DNA of 64,000 bases from Tragulus kanchil (GCA_022376925.1 JAIOJX010000031.1:141192854-141256853); one strand, 5' to 3'; shown: positions 34,850-46,686, counted from the stretch's first letter. The notes: generated by a model from the sequence alone, not told the origin. Program-made: numbers and translations.

Positions 34850-35105
34850 GGGCTTCCCTGGTGGTCCAGTGGGTAAGGACACCACCTTGCAGTGCGAGGG
34901 GTGCCGGTTCGATCCCTGGCCTGGGAAGGTCCCATGTGCCGTGGAGTGGCTGGACCGATGTGTCCAATTACCGAGCCAGAGCTCTGGAGCACATGCGCCC
35001 AGAGCCAGTGCTCTGCGACAACAGAGGCCACTGTGGTGGGAGGCCCACATGGGCCAGGGAACAAAGATGGATGAAACTGAATAAATGAAAGACCAATAGA
35101 AGTGG
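34850..35105 (+). mobile_element. CHR-related SINE, recurrent form 'C', sense orientation
   Basis: The one plus-strand example: head 'ggcttccctggtggtccagt', 'gtgccggttcgatccctggc' (B-box-like), body 'gtggctggaccgatgtgtcc' and 'ggagcacatgcgcccagagc', tail 'aactgaataaatgaaagacc'. The head resembles a tRNA, as in other CHR SINEs. Useful as the reference orientation for the form. Confidence 0.87.
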
Positions 35106-35254
35106 CCCGCCCACCCCCCTCCCTCCCCAACCCGGGCCCCCGCCACCCCCGCCAAAAAAGCACGGAGACGTGGATGGCATTGCAGTGACTGGACGTGTAT
35201 GTGTGTATGTGTGTGTATTCATAAAAAATAACCACCAATTTGAATAGAGGGCTA
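35106..35254. other. C-rich stretch and TG microsatellite
   Basis: C-rich 35107-35153, then a (TGTG/TA)n run near 35198-35219. Confidence 0.6.
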
Positions 35255-35575
35255 TGTGCCAAGCAATTCCCATGCATCACCTTATTTAATTCTTGCAACA
35301 GCCCCATTTCAAAAATTGGGAAACTGAGGCCCCACAATCATCCCAGTGATAAATACAGCTGCCATTTATTAAGCATTGTAATATCTGCAGATATTATTTC
35401 ACTTTATTCCACAATAATCCCACTAGATAGGTTTTATTATCCTTGTTTCTGACTTATTCCTATAATACAGATGAGAAAATAGTCATTGGGAGGGAAAATG
35501 ACTAGTCCAAGGTCATCCAGCTGTTCATGGCAAAGCCAAGATTTGTACCCAAACAGCCTGACAACTTTTTCTCTT
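35255..35575 (-). mobile_element. MIR SINE remnants, probably two
   Basis: 35270-35340 has 'ttgggaaactgaggcccca'. 35350-35570 has 'aatcccactagataggtttt', 'cagatgagaaaatagtcatt' and 'ccaaggtcatccagctgttc'. Both are antisense MIR. Confidence 0.7.
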
Positions 35576-35584
35576 CCTTAATTA

Positions 35585-36570
35585 ATGTTTTAAGTAACTA
35601 CCACATGGCAGGCACAGACTAAGGAAGGTTACATTCTAGCTGGGAAAGACACAACAAAATCAAATAAGCAAACAAATATATAATGTGTAGGATATATCCA
35701 GGATAGTAGGGCAAGGGGGTGGACAGGAAGAGGGTTTATCTTAATACTTATTTATTAAGTATTAATATATTTTATTTAATATATTTTAAAATGTATTTAT
35801 TTGGCTGTGCTGGGTCTTAGTCACCATACACAGGTTCTCTTGTTGTGGCATATAGGATCTAGTTCCTGCATTGGGAGCAGAGTGTCTTAGCCACCGGACT
35901 ACCAGGGAAGTCCCAGGAAGAGGGTCTATCTTAAGGAGGGTAGGTAGTGAGGACCTCATTAATCATGTCAAATTTGAGAAGAGACTTGAGTGTAGTAAGA
36001 GGAGAAGCCATGCAGATGCTTCAGGGAACAGTGGTATACGCCCAAGAGCCTGTGCAAAGGCCCTGAGGCAGGCACTCATGTGGAATATTTAAAAGAATAG
36101 TGAAGAGGCCATAGTGATGGTGTGATAGGGAGAGAGTTGCAAGGAAAGATCAGAGAGATGGTCAGGAACCAGATCCTGTAAAGCTTTATCAGTGAAATTC
36201 AGGACTTGGCATTTTATTCTAAATATACGGGAAGTTCTCGGAGGGCTTGAGCAGAGGTGGGACTTGGGTTCAGGTTGCTTTTGTTGGCGGCTGTGTCTGT
36301 GGAAAGCAGGCCGCAAGGGTTCCAGAGGTGACAGGAGGAAAGCCGCGGCAGCGAGGAGCTGGATTCTCCATAGGCTTTGAAGTAGGGGCTGATCTGATGA
36401 CAGGCTGGGTGTGGGTGAGAGAGAATGGACGAGGCATCGGTGAGTCCTGGCTGTCTTTGTCTGGGTTAGGAGCTCCCGAGGGTAGGATTCCAGTGCAAGG
36501 GGGCTATTTGAGGAAGCAGCCACAAGAGGAGAGAGGTGAGCTGGGTAAGGAACAGAGTCAATCAAGATGC
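35585..36570 (+). mobile_element. Ancient mammalian interspersed repeat, family not assigned
   Basis: A long diverged match to a common mammalian consensus with the landmarks 'gcaaaggccctgaggcaggc', 'aaccagatcctgtaaagctt', 'cattttattctaa', 'tgagcagaggtgggac'. I recognise the consensus but not its name with certainty. Split by a CHR SINE. Copies of 35990 onward lie at 37072-37650. Confidence 0.5.
35786..35914 (-). mobile_element. CHR-2-like SINE with 20-bp target-site duplication
   Basis: Antisense: 'ttggctgtgctgggtcttag', 'tctagttcctgcattgggag', 'actaccagggaagtccc'. Flanked by a 20-bp direct repeat starting 'aggaagagggt' at 35725-35744 and 35915-35934, with one mismatch. Confidence 0.92.
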
Positions 36571-38126
36571 AGAACCAAGAAGGTACCATTGTAGGCTTTG
36601 CTGTTGTTTAGTCACAGTGTTGTGTCGGACTCTTTCCAACCCCATGGACCTCCTCCCAGGCTCCTCTGTCCATAGAGTCTCAGCTCCTTTTGGCTGGGGG
36701 CTGGAGGGGGTTAGGATGGAGCACACATCTGAGACTTGAGGGGGAAGAAGCTGAATTCCCATTTGTCATGCTGTATGCTGTCCTGTAGAGTCGTAGGACT
36801 TTGTAGCAAGCGGCCTTAGATGCAGAGGTTAGTGCCCAGGGGATGGGATGAGGGCACGGACTGCTCAGCTATACCTGGTTTTCAGCCAGACAGTTGGATA
36901 AATGGCCAGACCATCTCCTGAGACACGAACTTGTGCTTTAGACAAATGTCGTGCCCGGGACCTTGGGCTTTCTTTGGACCAAGAGTCAGCAAACTCCAGC
37001 CTGTGGGCCAAATTCTGCCCTCTGTGCACCATGGTATTTAAAGCTTTATTACTATCTGTCAAATTTGGGCAGTGTAGTAAGAGGTGAAGCCATGCAGATG
37101 CTTCAGGGAACAGTGGTATCGCCCAAGAGCCTGAGCCAAGGCCCTGAGGACGGCACTCATGTGGAATATTTAAAAGAATAGTGAAGAGGCCATAGTGATG
37201 GTGTGATAGGGAGAGAGTTGCAAGGAAAGATCAGAGAGATGGTCAGGAACCAGATCCTGTAAAGCTTTATCAGTGAAATTCAGGACTTGGCATTTTATTC
37301 TAAATATACGGGAAGTTCTCGGAGGGCTTGAGCAGAGGTGGGACTTGGGTTCAGGTTGCTTTTGTTGGCGGCTGTGTCTGTGGAAAGCAGGCCGCAAGGG
37401 TTCCAGAGGTGACAGGAGGAAAGCCGCGGCAGCGAGGAGCTGGATTCTCCATAGGCTTTGAAGTAGGGGCTGATCTGATGACAGGCTGGGTGTGGGTGAG
37501 AGAGAATGGACGAGGCATCGGTGAGTCCTGGCTGTCTTTGTCTGGGTTAGGAGCTCCCGAGGGTAGGATTCCAGTGCAAGGGGGCTATTTGAGGAAGCAG
37601 CCACAAGAGGAGAGAGGTGAGCTGGGTAAGGAACAGAGTCAATCAAGATGCAGAACCAAGAAGGTACCATTGTAGGCTTTGCTGTTGTTTAGTCACAGTG
37701 TTGTGTCGGACTCTTTCCAACCCCATGGACCTCCTCCCAGGCTCCTCTGTCCATAGAGTCTCAGCTCCTTTTGGCTGGGGGCTGGAGGGGGTTAGGATGG
37801 AGCACACATCTGAGACTTGAGGGGGAAGAAGCTGAATTCCCATTTGTCATGCTGTATGCTGTCCTGTAGAGTCGTAGGACTTTGTAGCAAGCGGCCTTAG
37901 ATGCAGAGGTTAGTGCCCAGGGGATGGGATGAGGGCACGGACTGCTCAGCTATACCTGGTTTTCAGCCAGACAGTTGGATAAATGGCCAGACCATCTCCT
38001 GAGACACGAACTTGTGCTTTAGACAAATGTCGTGCCCCGGGGCCTTGGGCTTTCTTTGGACCAAGAGTCAGCAAACTCCAGCCTGTGGGCCAAATTCTGC
38101 CCTCTGTGCATCATGGTATTTAAAGC
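35990..38126 (+). repeat. Tandem direct duplication D11, unit about 1.08 kb
   Basis: Copies are 35990-37045 and 37072-38126. The join at 37046-37071 is a noisy version of 35964-35989, with 'aagagactt' lost. This suggests the second copy starts earlier but with errors. Confidence 0.94.
36594..36685 (-). mobile_element. Bov-tA SINE fragment
   Basis: Antisense end only: 'tgctgttgtttagtcacagt', 'gtgtcggactctttccaacc'. Copies at 37675-37766. Confidence 0.75.
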
Positions 38127-38285
38127 TTTATTGGAACCCAGCCATCCTCCTTCACTTCCTGGTTGTTAACGCCTGCTTTTCCGGCCGTGGCAGAGTTGAG
38201 CCTTGGGATGCAGATGGTGTAGCCCTCCAAGCGGAAGATACGATCTGGCCCTTTACAGGAAAAGTTTGTCAACTTCAGATTGAGC
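38055..38285. mobile_element. hAT-Charlie-type MER element, non-autonomous
   Basis: Bounded by 'agagtcagcaaactccagcc' at left and 'ggaaaagtttgtcaacttca' at right, imperfect inverted ends. Between are 'gtgggccaaattctgccctc', 'tttattggaacccagcc' and 'gatctggccctttacagg', as in a common MER1-group DNA transposon. Copies: 39143-39374 and a truncated one at 36980-37045. Confidence 0.65.
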
Positions 38286-38622
38286 AGCAAAGAGCAAAAC
38301 CACATGCTCACTCTGAGATTCTGGGGTTCCGTGGGAATCCAGACAGAGGGAGAAGGGCACTTGGAGGGCCAGTGGTTGCGAGACCACTTCTGCCTCTGGG
38401 GCTGCGTGGCGGGTCAGCTGCTTGCTATGTGAAAGTTCCCTGCCTCTGCAGAGACCGAGACCCTCCCAGAGACATATGCAGAAGTTTGCAGGGTTTGCCC
38501 TTCTCTCACTTCTGCCTGCCCTTGCCCTTGAGTACCCTGATCAGAAGAATACTGCTCCCTCTGGGTCTTTATTAATAGTTTCCCTGGCCGCCTCTTTAAC
38601 CTACTAATGATCTTTTTACATG

Positions 38623-38797
38623 CTAATCCCTCGGAGAGTTGTTCTGATTGGCTTATTGTGGGCAACACCCTCTCCTTAGTCCAATCAATGATGGCGGGGG
38701 CGGAGCCTCGTGGTTGGTAGGCGATGGAAGCTAGATGCAAGGTTGTGGCGGGGTTTTTTCATAGGTTCTTCTAGGTTCTCTGCGCTAATGAGGTTAC
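38623..38797 (+). promoter_or_regulatory. CCAAT/GC-box cluster, promoter-like
   Basis: ATTGG at 38647-38651, CCAATCA at 38681-38687 and 'ggcgggggcggagcc' from 38693 form an NF-Y/Sp1-type arrangement in under 65 bases, with a CACCC motif between. No TATA box or following exon is visible. Copies: 39711-39888 and 40805-40977. The last lacks part of the GC box. It may be a promoter of an unannotated transcript or a solitary LTR remnant. Confidence 0.4.
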
Positions 38798-39939
38798 CAG
38801 CCCATGGACGGCAGCCGCATACTCTTAGTCAAGTTCACTCGTGCCCATAGAGTCTCAGCTCCTTTGGCTGGGGGCTGGAGGTTAGGATGGAGCACACATC
38901 TGAGACTTGAGGGGGAAGAAGCTGAATTCCCATTTGTCATGCTGTATGCTGTCCTGTAGAGTCGTAGGACTTTGTAGCAAGCGGCCTTAGATGCAGAGGT
39001 TAGTGCCCAGGGGATGGGATGAGGGCACGGACTGCTCAGCTATACCTGGTTTTCAGCCAGACAGTTGGATAAATGGCCAGACCATCTCCTGAGACACGAA
39101 CTTGTGCTTTAGACAAATGTCGTGCCCGGGACCTTGGGCTTTCTTTGGACCAAGAGTCAGCAAACTCCAGCCTGTGGGCCAAATTCTGCCCTCTGTGCAT
39201 CATGGTATTTAAAGCTTTATTGGAACCCAGCCATCCTCCTTCACTTCCTGGTTGTTAACGCCTGCTTTTCCGGCCGTGGCAGAGTTGAGCCTTGGGATGC
39301 AGATGGTGTAGCCCTCCAAGCGGAAGATACGATCTGGCCCTTTACAGGAAAAGTTTGTCAACTTCAGATTGAGCAGCAAAGAGCAAAACCACATGCTCAC
39401 TCTGAGATTCTGGGGTTCCGTGGGAATCCAGACAGAGGGAGAAGGGCACTTGGAGGGCCAGTGGTTGCGAGACCACTTCTGCCTCTGGGGCTGCGTGGCG
39501 GGTCAGCTGCTTGCTATGTGAAAGTTCCCTGCCTCTGCAGAGACCGAGACCCTCCCAGAGACATATGCAGAAGTTTGCAGGGTTTGCCCTTCTCTCACTT
39601 CTGCCTGCCCTTGCCCTTGAGTACCCTGATCAGAAGAATACTGCTCCCTCTGGGTCTTTATTAATAGTTTCCCTGGCCGCCTCTTTAACCTACTAATGAT
39701 CTTTTTACAGGCTGAGCCCTCGGAGAGAGGTTCTGATTGGCTTATTGTGGGCAACACCCTCTCCTTAGTCCAATCAATGATGGCGGGGGCGGAGCCTCGT
39801 GGTTGGTAGGCGATGGAAGCTAGATGCAAGGTTGTGGCGGGGTTTTTTCATAGGTTCTTCTAGGTTCTCTGCGCTAATGAGGTTACCAGCTCCCCACCTG
39901 GCACTTTCACTGTGCTTAGCACAAAATGAATGCTTTATA

Positions 39940-40130
39940 AAAACCATGATTCAGATCATCTGGGTTCCGGTTTCTATTTCTCCACCTACCAGCGGGTGAC
40001 CTTGGCAAATCACCTAATTTTTATCAGCCTGTTTCTTCACCTGGTGGGTTGTGAGAACAACCAACGGTACCCCTGGACATTGGCAGGAAGAGACGTTTCA
40101 TCGGGGTCGTGAATAAAGCATAAGCCCTCC
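39940..40130 (+). mobile_element. MIR SINE remnant
   Basis: 'tgggttccggtttctatttc', 'gtgaccttggcaaatcacct', 'cagcctgtttcttcacctgg' match sense MIR. Copy at 41027-41217. Confidence 0.75.
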
Positions 40131-40798
40131 CGGACTGGGCATCCAGAGGGAGATACTGACATCTGTGTTGTCCTATTTATAATAGCCATTCATACCAGGG
40201 ACTCTCTGCGTCCAAGGATGGCTCTGGCCCTGCCCTGGTTCCCTCTCTTTCCCTCCCCAGTCGCTGCCTTGTGCTGCAGGCTGAGACCTGGCCTCCCAGT
40301 AACCGGGCATTGCCCGTGCCCAGTGCGAGCAAGGCGAGCTCGGCTGGCGTTAGTCACAGGTCAGTTGCATCATACAAATCCGCAGGGACTCGCAGATGCT
40401 CTGACAAGGGGTGGGGTACACGCACGCACCATTTCGGGTGCAGAGACCTCTCCAGGTGCCGCCGCCTGTAAAATGGACCAGCAGCCCAGTTGTGATTTTG
40501 AGATCTGAATTCCTGCCCTCCCACCCCCATCTCGCTCTCCAAAGGAGAACAGGTGTCTCTTGAAAGCAGGCTTTCTCTCCCTCAGCTCTGTGGGCATTTT
40601 GAACCTGGTAAATCTTCACTGCGGGTAGTATCCTGTGCACTGAGGGGTGAATGGCGTTCTCCCTGGCCACCACGCCCCAGATGACAGTAGTGACTCACTC
40701 CCCCCCTGCAGTCGTGTCAAACAAAACTGTCCACAGATGTAGCCAAATGCTACCCGCCGGAGGAGGAGGGCGAAATCGCCCCCAGGTGAGAACCGCTG
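40131..40798. other. Single-copy GC-rich DNA inside D13, unassigned
   Basis: Short overlapping frames on both strands, none with a domain I recognise, so no exon is called. Copy at 41218-41886. Confidence 0.5.
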
Positions 40799-41886
40799 CT
40801 TTTAGCTGAGCCCTCGGAGAGGTTCTGATTGGCTTATTGTGGGCAACACCCTCTCCTTAGTCCAATCAATGATGGCGGGGAGCCTCGTGGTTGGTAGGCG
40901 ATGGAAGCTAGATGCAAGGTTGTGGCGGGGTTTTTTCATAGGTTCTTCTAGGTTCTCTGCGCTAATGAGGTTACCAGCTCCCCACCTGGCACTTTCACTG
41001 TGCTTAGCACAAAATGAATGCTTTATAAAAACCATGATTCAGATCATCTGGGTTCCGGTTTCTATTTCTCCACCTACCAGCGGGTGACCTTGGCAAATCA
41101 CCTAATTTTTATCAGCCTGTTTCTTCACCTGGTGGGTTGTGAGAACAACCAACGGTACCCTGGACATTGGCAGGAAGAGACGTTTCATCGGGGTCGTGAA
41201 TAAAGCATAAGCCCTCCCGGACTGGGCATCCAGAGGGAGATACTGACATCTGTGTTGTCCTATTTATAATAGCCATTCATACCAGGGACTCTCTGCGTCC
41301 AAGGATGGCTCTGGCCCTGCCCTGGTTCCCTCTCTTTCCCTCCCCAGTCGCTGCCTTGTGCTGCAGGCTGAGACCTGGCCTCCCAGTAACCGGGCATTGC
41401 CCGTGCCCAGTGCGAGCAAGGCGAGCTCGGCTGGCGTTAGTCACAGGTCAGTTGCATCATACAAATCCGCAGGGACTCGCAGATGCTCTGACAAGGGGTG
41501 GGGTACACGCACGCACCATTTCGGGTGCAGAGACCTCTCCAGGTGCCGCCGCCTGTAAAATGGACCAGCAGCCCAGTTGTGATTTTGAGATCTGAATTCC
41601 TGCCCTCCCACCCCCATCTCGCTCTCCAAAGGAGAACAGGTGTCTCTTGAAAGCAGGCTTTCTCTCCCTCAGCTCTGTGGGCATTTTGAACCTGGTAAAT
41701 CTTCACTGCGGGTAGTATCCTGTGCACTGAGGGGTGAATGGCGTTCTCCCTGGCCACCACGCCCCAGATGACAGTAGTGACTCACTCCCCCCCTGCAGTC
41801 GTGTCAAACAAAACTGTCCACAGATGTAGCCAAATGCTACCCGCCGGAGGAGGAGGGCGAAATCGCCCCCAGGTGAGAACCGCTGC

Positions 41887-42334
41887 CTTGGAGGATGCGG
41901 CTGGGAGTGGTTTTCTGGAACAGATCCCATCGGACGGTCAGGAAGCACACTGGGCAAGGCGGCTGGAGGGGCTGAGAAAGGGGAGAGTGTAGGCCTGGCC
42001 AAAGGAGTGTCTTACCCGTGGGCAGAAGAGACGAGCATCAGGTGAAGTAACAAGGGACGGCCCCTGTGAGTGCCCTATCAGGGCTGCATGCGAGGCGATG
42101 TGACAGCGGGCTGGCTCCAGGAGCAGACTGCTGTAGGACGTGGAGCAGAGGGGACATTCCGGGTGCTGGAGAAAGTCTGAGCAAAGGCCCTGGGGCGTGA
42201 AAGGAGTGTGGGACCGTGTGAAGCCACGCCTGGGCGCTGGCCAGTGTCCTGTTCAGAGACGGCGTGGATGTAATAAAAGCATCAAGCAGCTGCCTTGTTC
42301 TTGAGAGCGGACCCCGTGCCACGTGGTTCTTAAG
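41887..42334. other. Single-copy DNA, part ancient repeat
   Basis: 42030-42235 has the layout of the unnamed ancient repeat at 35585 ('gagcaaaggccctggggcgt', 'gcctgggcgctggccagtgt'), strongly diverged. The rest is unassigned. Confidence 0.4.
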
Positions 42335-42500
42335 CCCTGTATTTGTCGTCTCATTCAATCCTCAAGCAATCCTTCTGAGATTTGACTACTGTTCTCATCG
42401 CACAGTTGAGGAGACCAAGCCTCCGGATGCTGCAGGGCTGGCCAAGGCCACGCAGCCCATCGGGGCAGGATTAACTGTCCAGGCTAGTGTGGCCTCACTC
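42335..42500 (-). mobile_element. MIR SINE remnant
   Basis: 'tctcattcaatcctcaagca', 'cagttgaggagaccaagcct', 'gccaaggccacgcagcccat' fit antisense MIR. Confidence 0.65.
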
Positions 42501-43340
42501 AACCCTGCTCTCCTCTGCCCTCAGAGCTGCCACCGTGGCTGGGTGCAGTGTGCAGTGGGAGTGAACATGGAAGGTGTCCCCAGCTTCCTCACATACAGGA
42601 CTCAGCCACCCAGTGAATGAATGGGCCTGTGGCTAAAGGAGTAAATGAACAGAAACCACCTTCCCGACCTGACTCCTGGCTCCACCCACCACCCCCAGGC
42701 CTCTCTCTGGACCCCGTTTAGCTTTGCGAACATCTGTGGCACCTCGGTGTTGGCCCTTGTTTGGAGGGTGATCCAGCATGAATGCCCCATTAGAAGTGGT
42801 CACATTTTCCTCCCTGGCTGGGGTGAAGGCAGTGTTTGGAGAAGAGAGAGAAACAGCTGGACAGCAGGAAGAGCTTCCAAGTGATGTTAAGCACTTGCTG
42901 AATGAAGCGATGGGCTCCTTATGGGAGGCAAGAAGTCTGGGGGTGTGGAGCCAGGAAGAGGTATGTCACTTCTTTCCTACCACTTCTGCTGCTCCCTGGG
43001 CTTGGTCCCCGGCCTCAGGATTTCCCCTGCTGCAAGGCAGGAGGGGCCTCCATTCCCCTCTCCCGTGATCTTGTTCATTTGCTCCTAATTTATTCAGCTC
43101 TGCCTTGTGCTCTCAGCCACCTGGGTGCAAAGGGATTTCAGTTTACATGTGCTGTCCTCTCACCTGCCTCTCTGAAAATTTCAACATGGAGCCTCACCCG
43201 GGTCTCCAGGGAACATCCTGATTTGAATTCCATTTGATTCAAATTCTGAACGTGTGTCTTGGCTGGGCCCTGGCTTGCTGTCCTTGTAATGCTCAGAAGT
43301 CAGGAATGGTGGCAGTGGGGCAAGGAGCCCCAGGGGTCTC
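42501..43340. other. Single-copy DNA, unassigned
   Basis: 840 bases with no named repeat. The plus-strand frames at 42645-42884, 42778-43068 and 42902-43237 overlap in competing frames and show no domain, so none is called a gene. Confidence 0.5.
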
Positions 43341-43654
43341 ATTTGAGGACAGATGCTGCAGCTGGCCTCTGCTGCATGCCAGGCTTCCTATCACAGGTCA
43401 CATGGGAGCTTTTGCTCATGATCTCTCCAGAGAGGGTCATGCATCTGGCAGCATCTTGGATCTCAGCTTCTGGGGGCCCCTTCTGTCCTCAGCTTCCCTG
43501 TCTCCAAAATGGAAATGTTAGTTGCATCCCAGGTATGCAGAGATTCTTCAGTGTGCTTCCCAGGTTTCAGTGCACTGTCTGCATCTTCAGGAGTTTTACT
43601 GAGGCCACATGCTGCCTATTTATTTATGATTGATTATTATTTATAGGAAACATT

Positions 43655-44010
43655 TTTGAATACAAATGATTTGTCTGGCTTTTGGACAGCAAGGAGATCA
43701 AACCAGTCAATCCTAAAGAAAATCAACCCTGGCTCTTCATTGGAAGGACTGATGCTGAAGCCGAAGCTCCAATACTTTGGCCCCCTGATGCAAAGAAATA
43801 GATGACTTGTTGGAGAAGATCCTGAGGCTGGGAAAACTAGAAGGCAGGAGGAGAAGGGGACCACAGAGGATGAGATGGTTGGATGGCATCACTAACTCAA
43901 CGGATATAAGTTTGAGCAAACTCCGAGAGAGGGTGAAGGACAGGGGAGCCTGGTGTGCTGCAGTCCATGGGGTCGCAAAGAGTTGGACACGACTTAGTGA
44001 CTGAACATAC
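43655..44010 (+). mobile_element. BovB LINE 3' end
   Basis: 'ctcttcattggaaggactga', 'tgcaaagaaatagatgact', 'aggatgagatggttggatgg', 'gtcgcaaagagttggacacg' are standard BovB 3'-end landmarks. The plus strand encodes a C-terminal remnant ending KSWTRLSD. Copy at 44733-45088. Confidence 0.92.
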
Positions 44011-44287
44011 ATTTATCTTGCCTTAAAAAAATTATTTATTTTTCCTTTAAATTAATTTACTTTGAAAAGACTTTGATTTATTTCAAAAGGAAGTTTTTAT
44101 ATTATTTGCCAGAAAGGAAAATGGACATCAATTATCCCCAATGGAAGGCACAAAGCTAAAACAAATATGACCACAAAGTTACTACTCATGTGGGTACCAA
44201 TGATAATTCTTATGACTGAGTCATGATGTGCCTCCTGCCTTTTTTTTGAAGCACTACATGTAGAGTGCTTAGCAGGCCTATAATAAG
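44011..44287. other. AT-rich DNA, unassigned
   Basis: No gene. A-rich with short T-runs, without a repeat I can name. Copy at 45089-45365. Confidence 0.45.
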
Positions 44288-45365
44288 TACTTACCCTGGT
44301 GTCTCAGATGGTAAAAAGTCTGCCTGCAATGCAGGAAACCTGGGTTAGATCCCTGGATCGGGAAGATCCCTGGAGAAGGGAATGGCAACCCACTCCAGTG
44401 TCTATCAACAGGTCAAAAATTTGAGGACAGATGCTGCAGCTGGCCTCTGCTGCATGCCAGGCTTCCTATCACAGGTCACATGGGAGCTTTTGCTCATGAT
44501 CTCTCCAGAGAGGGTCATGCATCTGGCAGCATCTTGGATCTCAGCTTCTGGGGGCCCCTTCTGTCCTCAGCTTCCCTGTCTCCAAAATGGAAATGTTAGT
44601 TGCATCCCAGGTATGCAGAGATTCTTCAGTGTGCTTCCCAGGTTTCAGTGCACTGTCTGCATCTTCAGGAGTTTTACTGAGGCCACATGCTGCCTATTTA
44701 TTTATGATTGATTATTATTTATAGGAAACATTTTTGAATACAAATGATTTGTCTGGCTTTTGGACAGCAAGGAGATCAAACCAGTCAATCCTAAAGAAAA
44801 TCAACCCTGGCTCTTCATTGGAAGGACTGATGCTGAAGCCGAAGCTCCAATACTTTGGCCCCCTGATGCAAAGAAATAGATGACTTGTTGGAGAAGATCC
44901 TGAGGCTGGGAAAACTAGAAGGCAGGAGGAGAAGGGGACCACAGAGGATGAGATGGTTGGATGGCATCACTAACTCAACGGATATAAGTTTGAGCAAACT
45001 CCGAGAGAGGGTGAAGGACAGGGGAGCCTGGTGTGCTGCAGTCCATGGGGTCGCAAAGAGTTGGACACGACTTAGTGACTGAACATACATTTATCTTGCC
45101 TTAAAAAAATTATTTATTTTTCCTTTAAATTAATTTACTTTGAAAAGACTTTGATTTATTTCAAAAGGAAGTTTTTATATTATTTGCCAGAAAGGAAAAT
45201 GGACATCAATTATCCCCAATGGAAGGCACAAAGCTAAAACAAATATGACCACAAAGTTACTACTCATGTGGGTACCAATGATAATTCTTATGACTGAGTC
45301 ATGATGTGCCTCCTGCCTTTTTTTTGAAGCACTACATGTAGAGTGCTTAGCAGGCCTATAATAAG

Positions 45366-45556
45366 TACTTACCCTGGTGTCTCAGATGGTAAAAAGTCTG
45401 CCTGCAATGCAGGAAACCTGGGTTAGATCCCTGGATCGGGAAGATCCCCTGGAGAAGGGAATGGCAACCCACTCCAGTGTTCTTGCCTGGAGAATCCCAT
45501 GGACAGACCCTGGGGTTGCAGAATTGGACACGACTGAGCGACTAACACTTTCACTT
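45366..45556 (+). mobile_element. Bov-tA SINE, near full length
   Basis: 'taccctggtgtctcagatgg', 'ctgcctgcaatgcaggaaac', 'actccagtgttcttgcctgg' and end 'ttggacacgactgagcgact'. Its truncated copy is 44288-44400. Confidence 0.92.
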
Positions 45557-45679
45557 CCAATAAAGATCACTGTTATGAAGGCATCGAAACCAGTGTGGTG
45601 CCTGCCCCTCAAGGACATGGCTGTGAGTTGGTTAAGGGGGGCAGTTTTGCTCCGGGAAGCTGCCCTATTTCTTCCTCTC

Positions 45680-46225
45680 TGATAATGAGAGCTATGCTGC
45701 CTGTCATTGCGGTGAATTGCAAAAATGCTGACAATTCTTTACTCCTCCCTATCAGAGGTGGGGTCTCTTTCTTGCCCGTTGAGTATGAACTGGCTTTCCT
45801 CATGACTTGCTTTAGCCACTAGAGTGCGATAAGAGGGCTGGTGTGCCAGTTCTAAGTTCAGAGGAGGAAGTCTTCCAGGAGAACTTGCAGCTTCTACCCA
45901 CTCAGGTCACAGCCTCTATGCCAGGCCTGCCCCGGTCCTCTATATATTTACAAGAACCGAAATCATACCAGTGCCATGTGAACAGGATTGGGCCAGCCTA
46001 CGGGAAGGTGAGAGACCCCGCGGAGCAGGACAGGGGTTTCCCCAGATGGGGCCGTTTCAGAGCAACCAGCAACCTGCCGGCCAACTCAGATGTGTGACTG
46101 AGCCCAAGCAAGATCAGCCCAGCCTGGCCGGGAGCAACAGTCTCACCTGACTGACGCCCTGATTTGTGAGGAATAAACCAGCGATGTTGGAAGTGCCTCA
46201 GCTTTGGGGCCGTTTGTTATGCGTT
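45680..46225 (+). mobile_element. Ancient LTR-like interspersed repeat, family unresolved
   Basis: Features of a common old mammalian LTR: 'catgacttgctttagccact', 'gctggtgtgccagttctaag', 'gcctacgggaaggtgagaga', 'gaggaataaaccagcgatg', 'ctttggggccgtttgttatg'. Too diverged for me to name. Confidence 0.45.
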
Positions 46226-46369
46226 GAATGACAATAGTGGATGGTCCTGTTTTTGTCTTATTCACTGGGGTGTTCACACGCAGTTCCAGGCCCTGTCCTA
46301 CCACCACTGTTAATTCTGAGATCCAATTACTTTCTCTTTTAAAAATAAGACTTGTAGACCTATTTGATT

Positions 46370-46640
46370 TTTCTAAATTTTATGTTGGAGGAGAGTTGAT
46401 TTACCATGTTGTGTTAGTTTCAGGTGTACAGCCAAGTGATTCTGTTGTATATGTGCACATATGTGTTCTTTTTCAGTCTTTCCCCATGTAAGTCATTACA
46501 GAAAGTTGAGTAGAGTTCCCTATGCTATACAGTAGGTCCTTGCTATTTATATTTTGTATGTAGTATTATGTATCTGTTAATCCCAGATTCCTAGTTTATG
46601 ACTCAGTTTCTCTTGTTTTCTTAATTTTCTATCCTTCCCT
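46370..46640 (-). mobile_element. Old artiodactyl L1 3' UTR
   Basis: Antisense landmarks 'gttgtgttagtttcaggtgt', 'tgctatacagtaggtccttg', 'tatctgttaatcccagattc'. The same family recurs at 52290, 56840 and 63530. Confidence 0.75.
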
Positions 46641-46654
46641 TTTTTATTCCTTCA

Positions 46655-46686
<32 letters not shown>
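46655..46686 (+). repeat. (TG)n microsatellite
   Basis: A nearly pure TG run of about 26 bases next to the L1 3' end. Likely length-polymorphic. Confidence 0.95.

Larger units (their letters stand above)
37751..39892 (+). repeat. Tandem direct duplication D12, unit about 1.09 kb
   Basis: Copies are 37751-38797 and 38845-39892. The 47 bases between look like a badly called version of the sequence before 37751. The second copy starts with deletions ('cctttggctg' against 'ccttttggctg', 'ggaggttagg' against 'ggagggggttagg'). It overlaps D11 and D13. Confidence 0.94.
39711..41886 (+). repeat. Tandem direct duplication D13, unit about 1.09 kb
   Basis: Copies are 39711-40798 and 40805-41886. The second starts with deletions ('gagaggttc' against 'gagagaggttc', and a 6-base loss in the GC box) and later lacks one C near 41160. 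Overlaps D12 at 39711-39892. Confidence 0.95.
43341..45479 (+). repeat. Tandem direct duplication D14, unit about 1.08 kb
   Basis: Copies are 43341-44400 and 44419-45479. The 18 bases between resemble a miscalled form of the sequence preceding 43341. The first copy stops in the middle of a Bov-tA that is complete only in the second. Confidence 0.95.
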
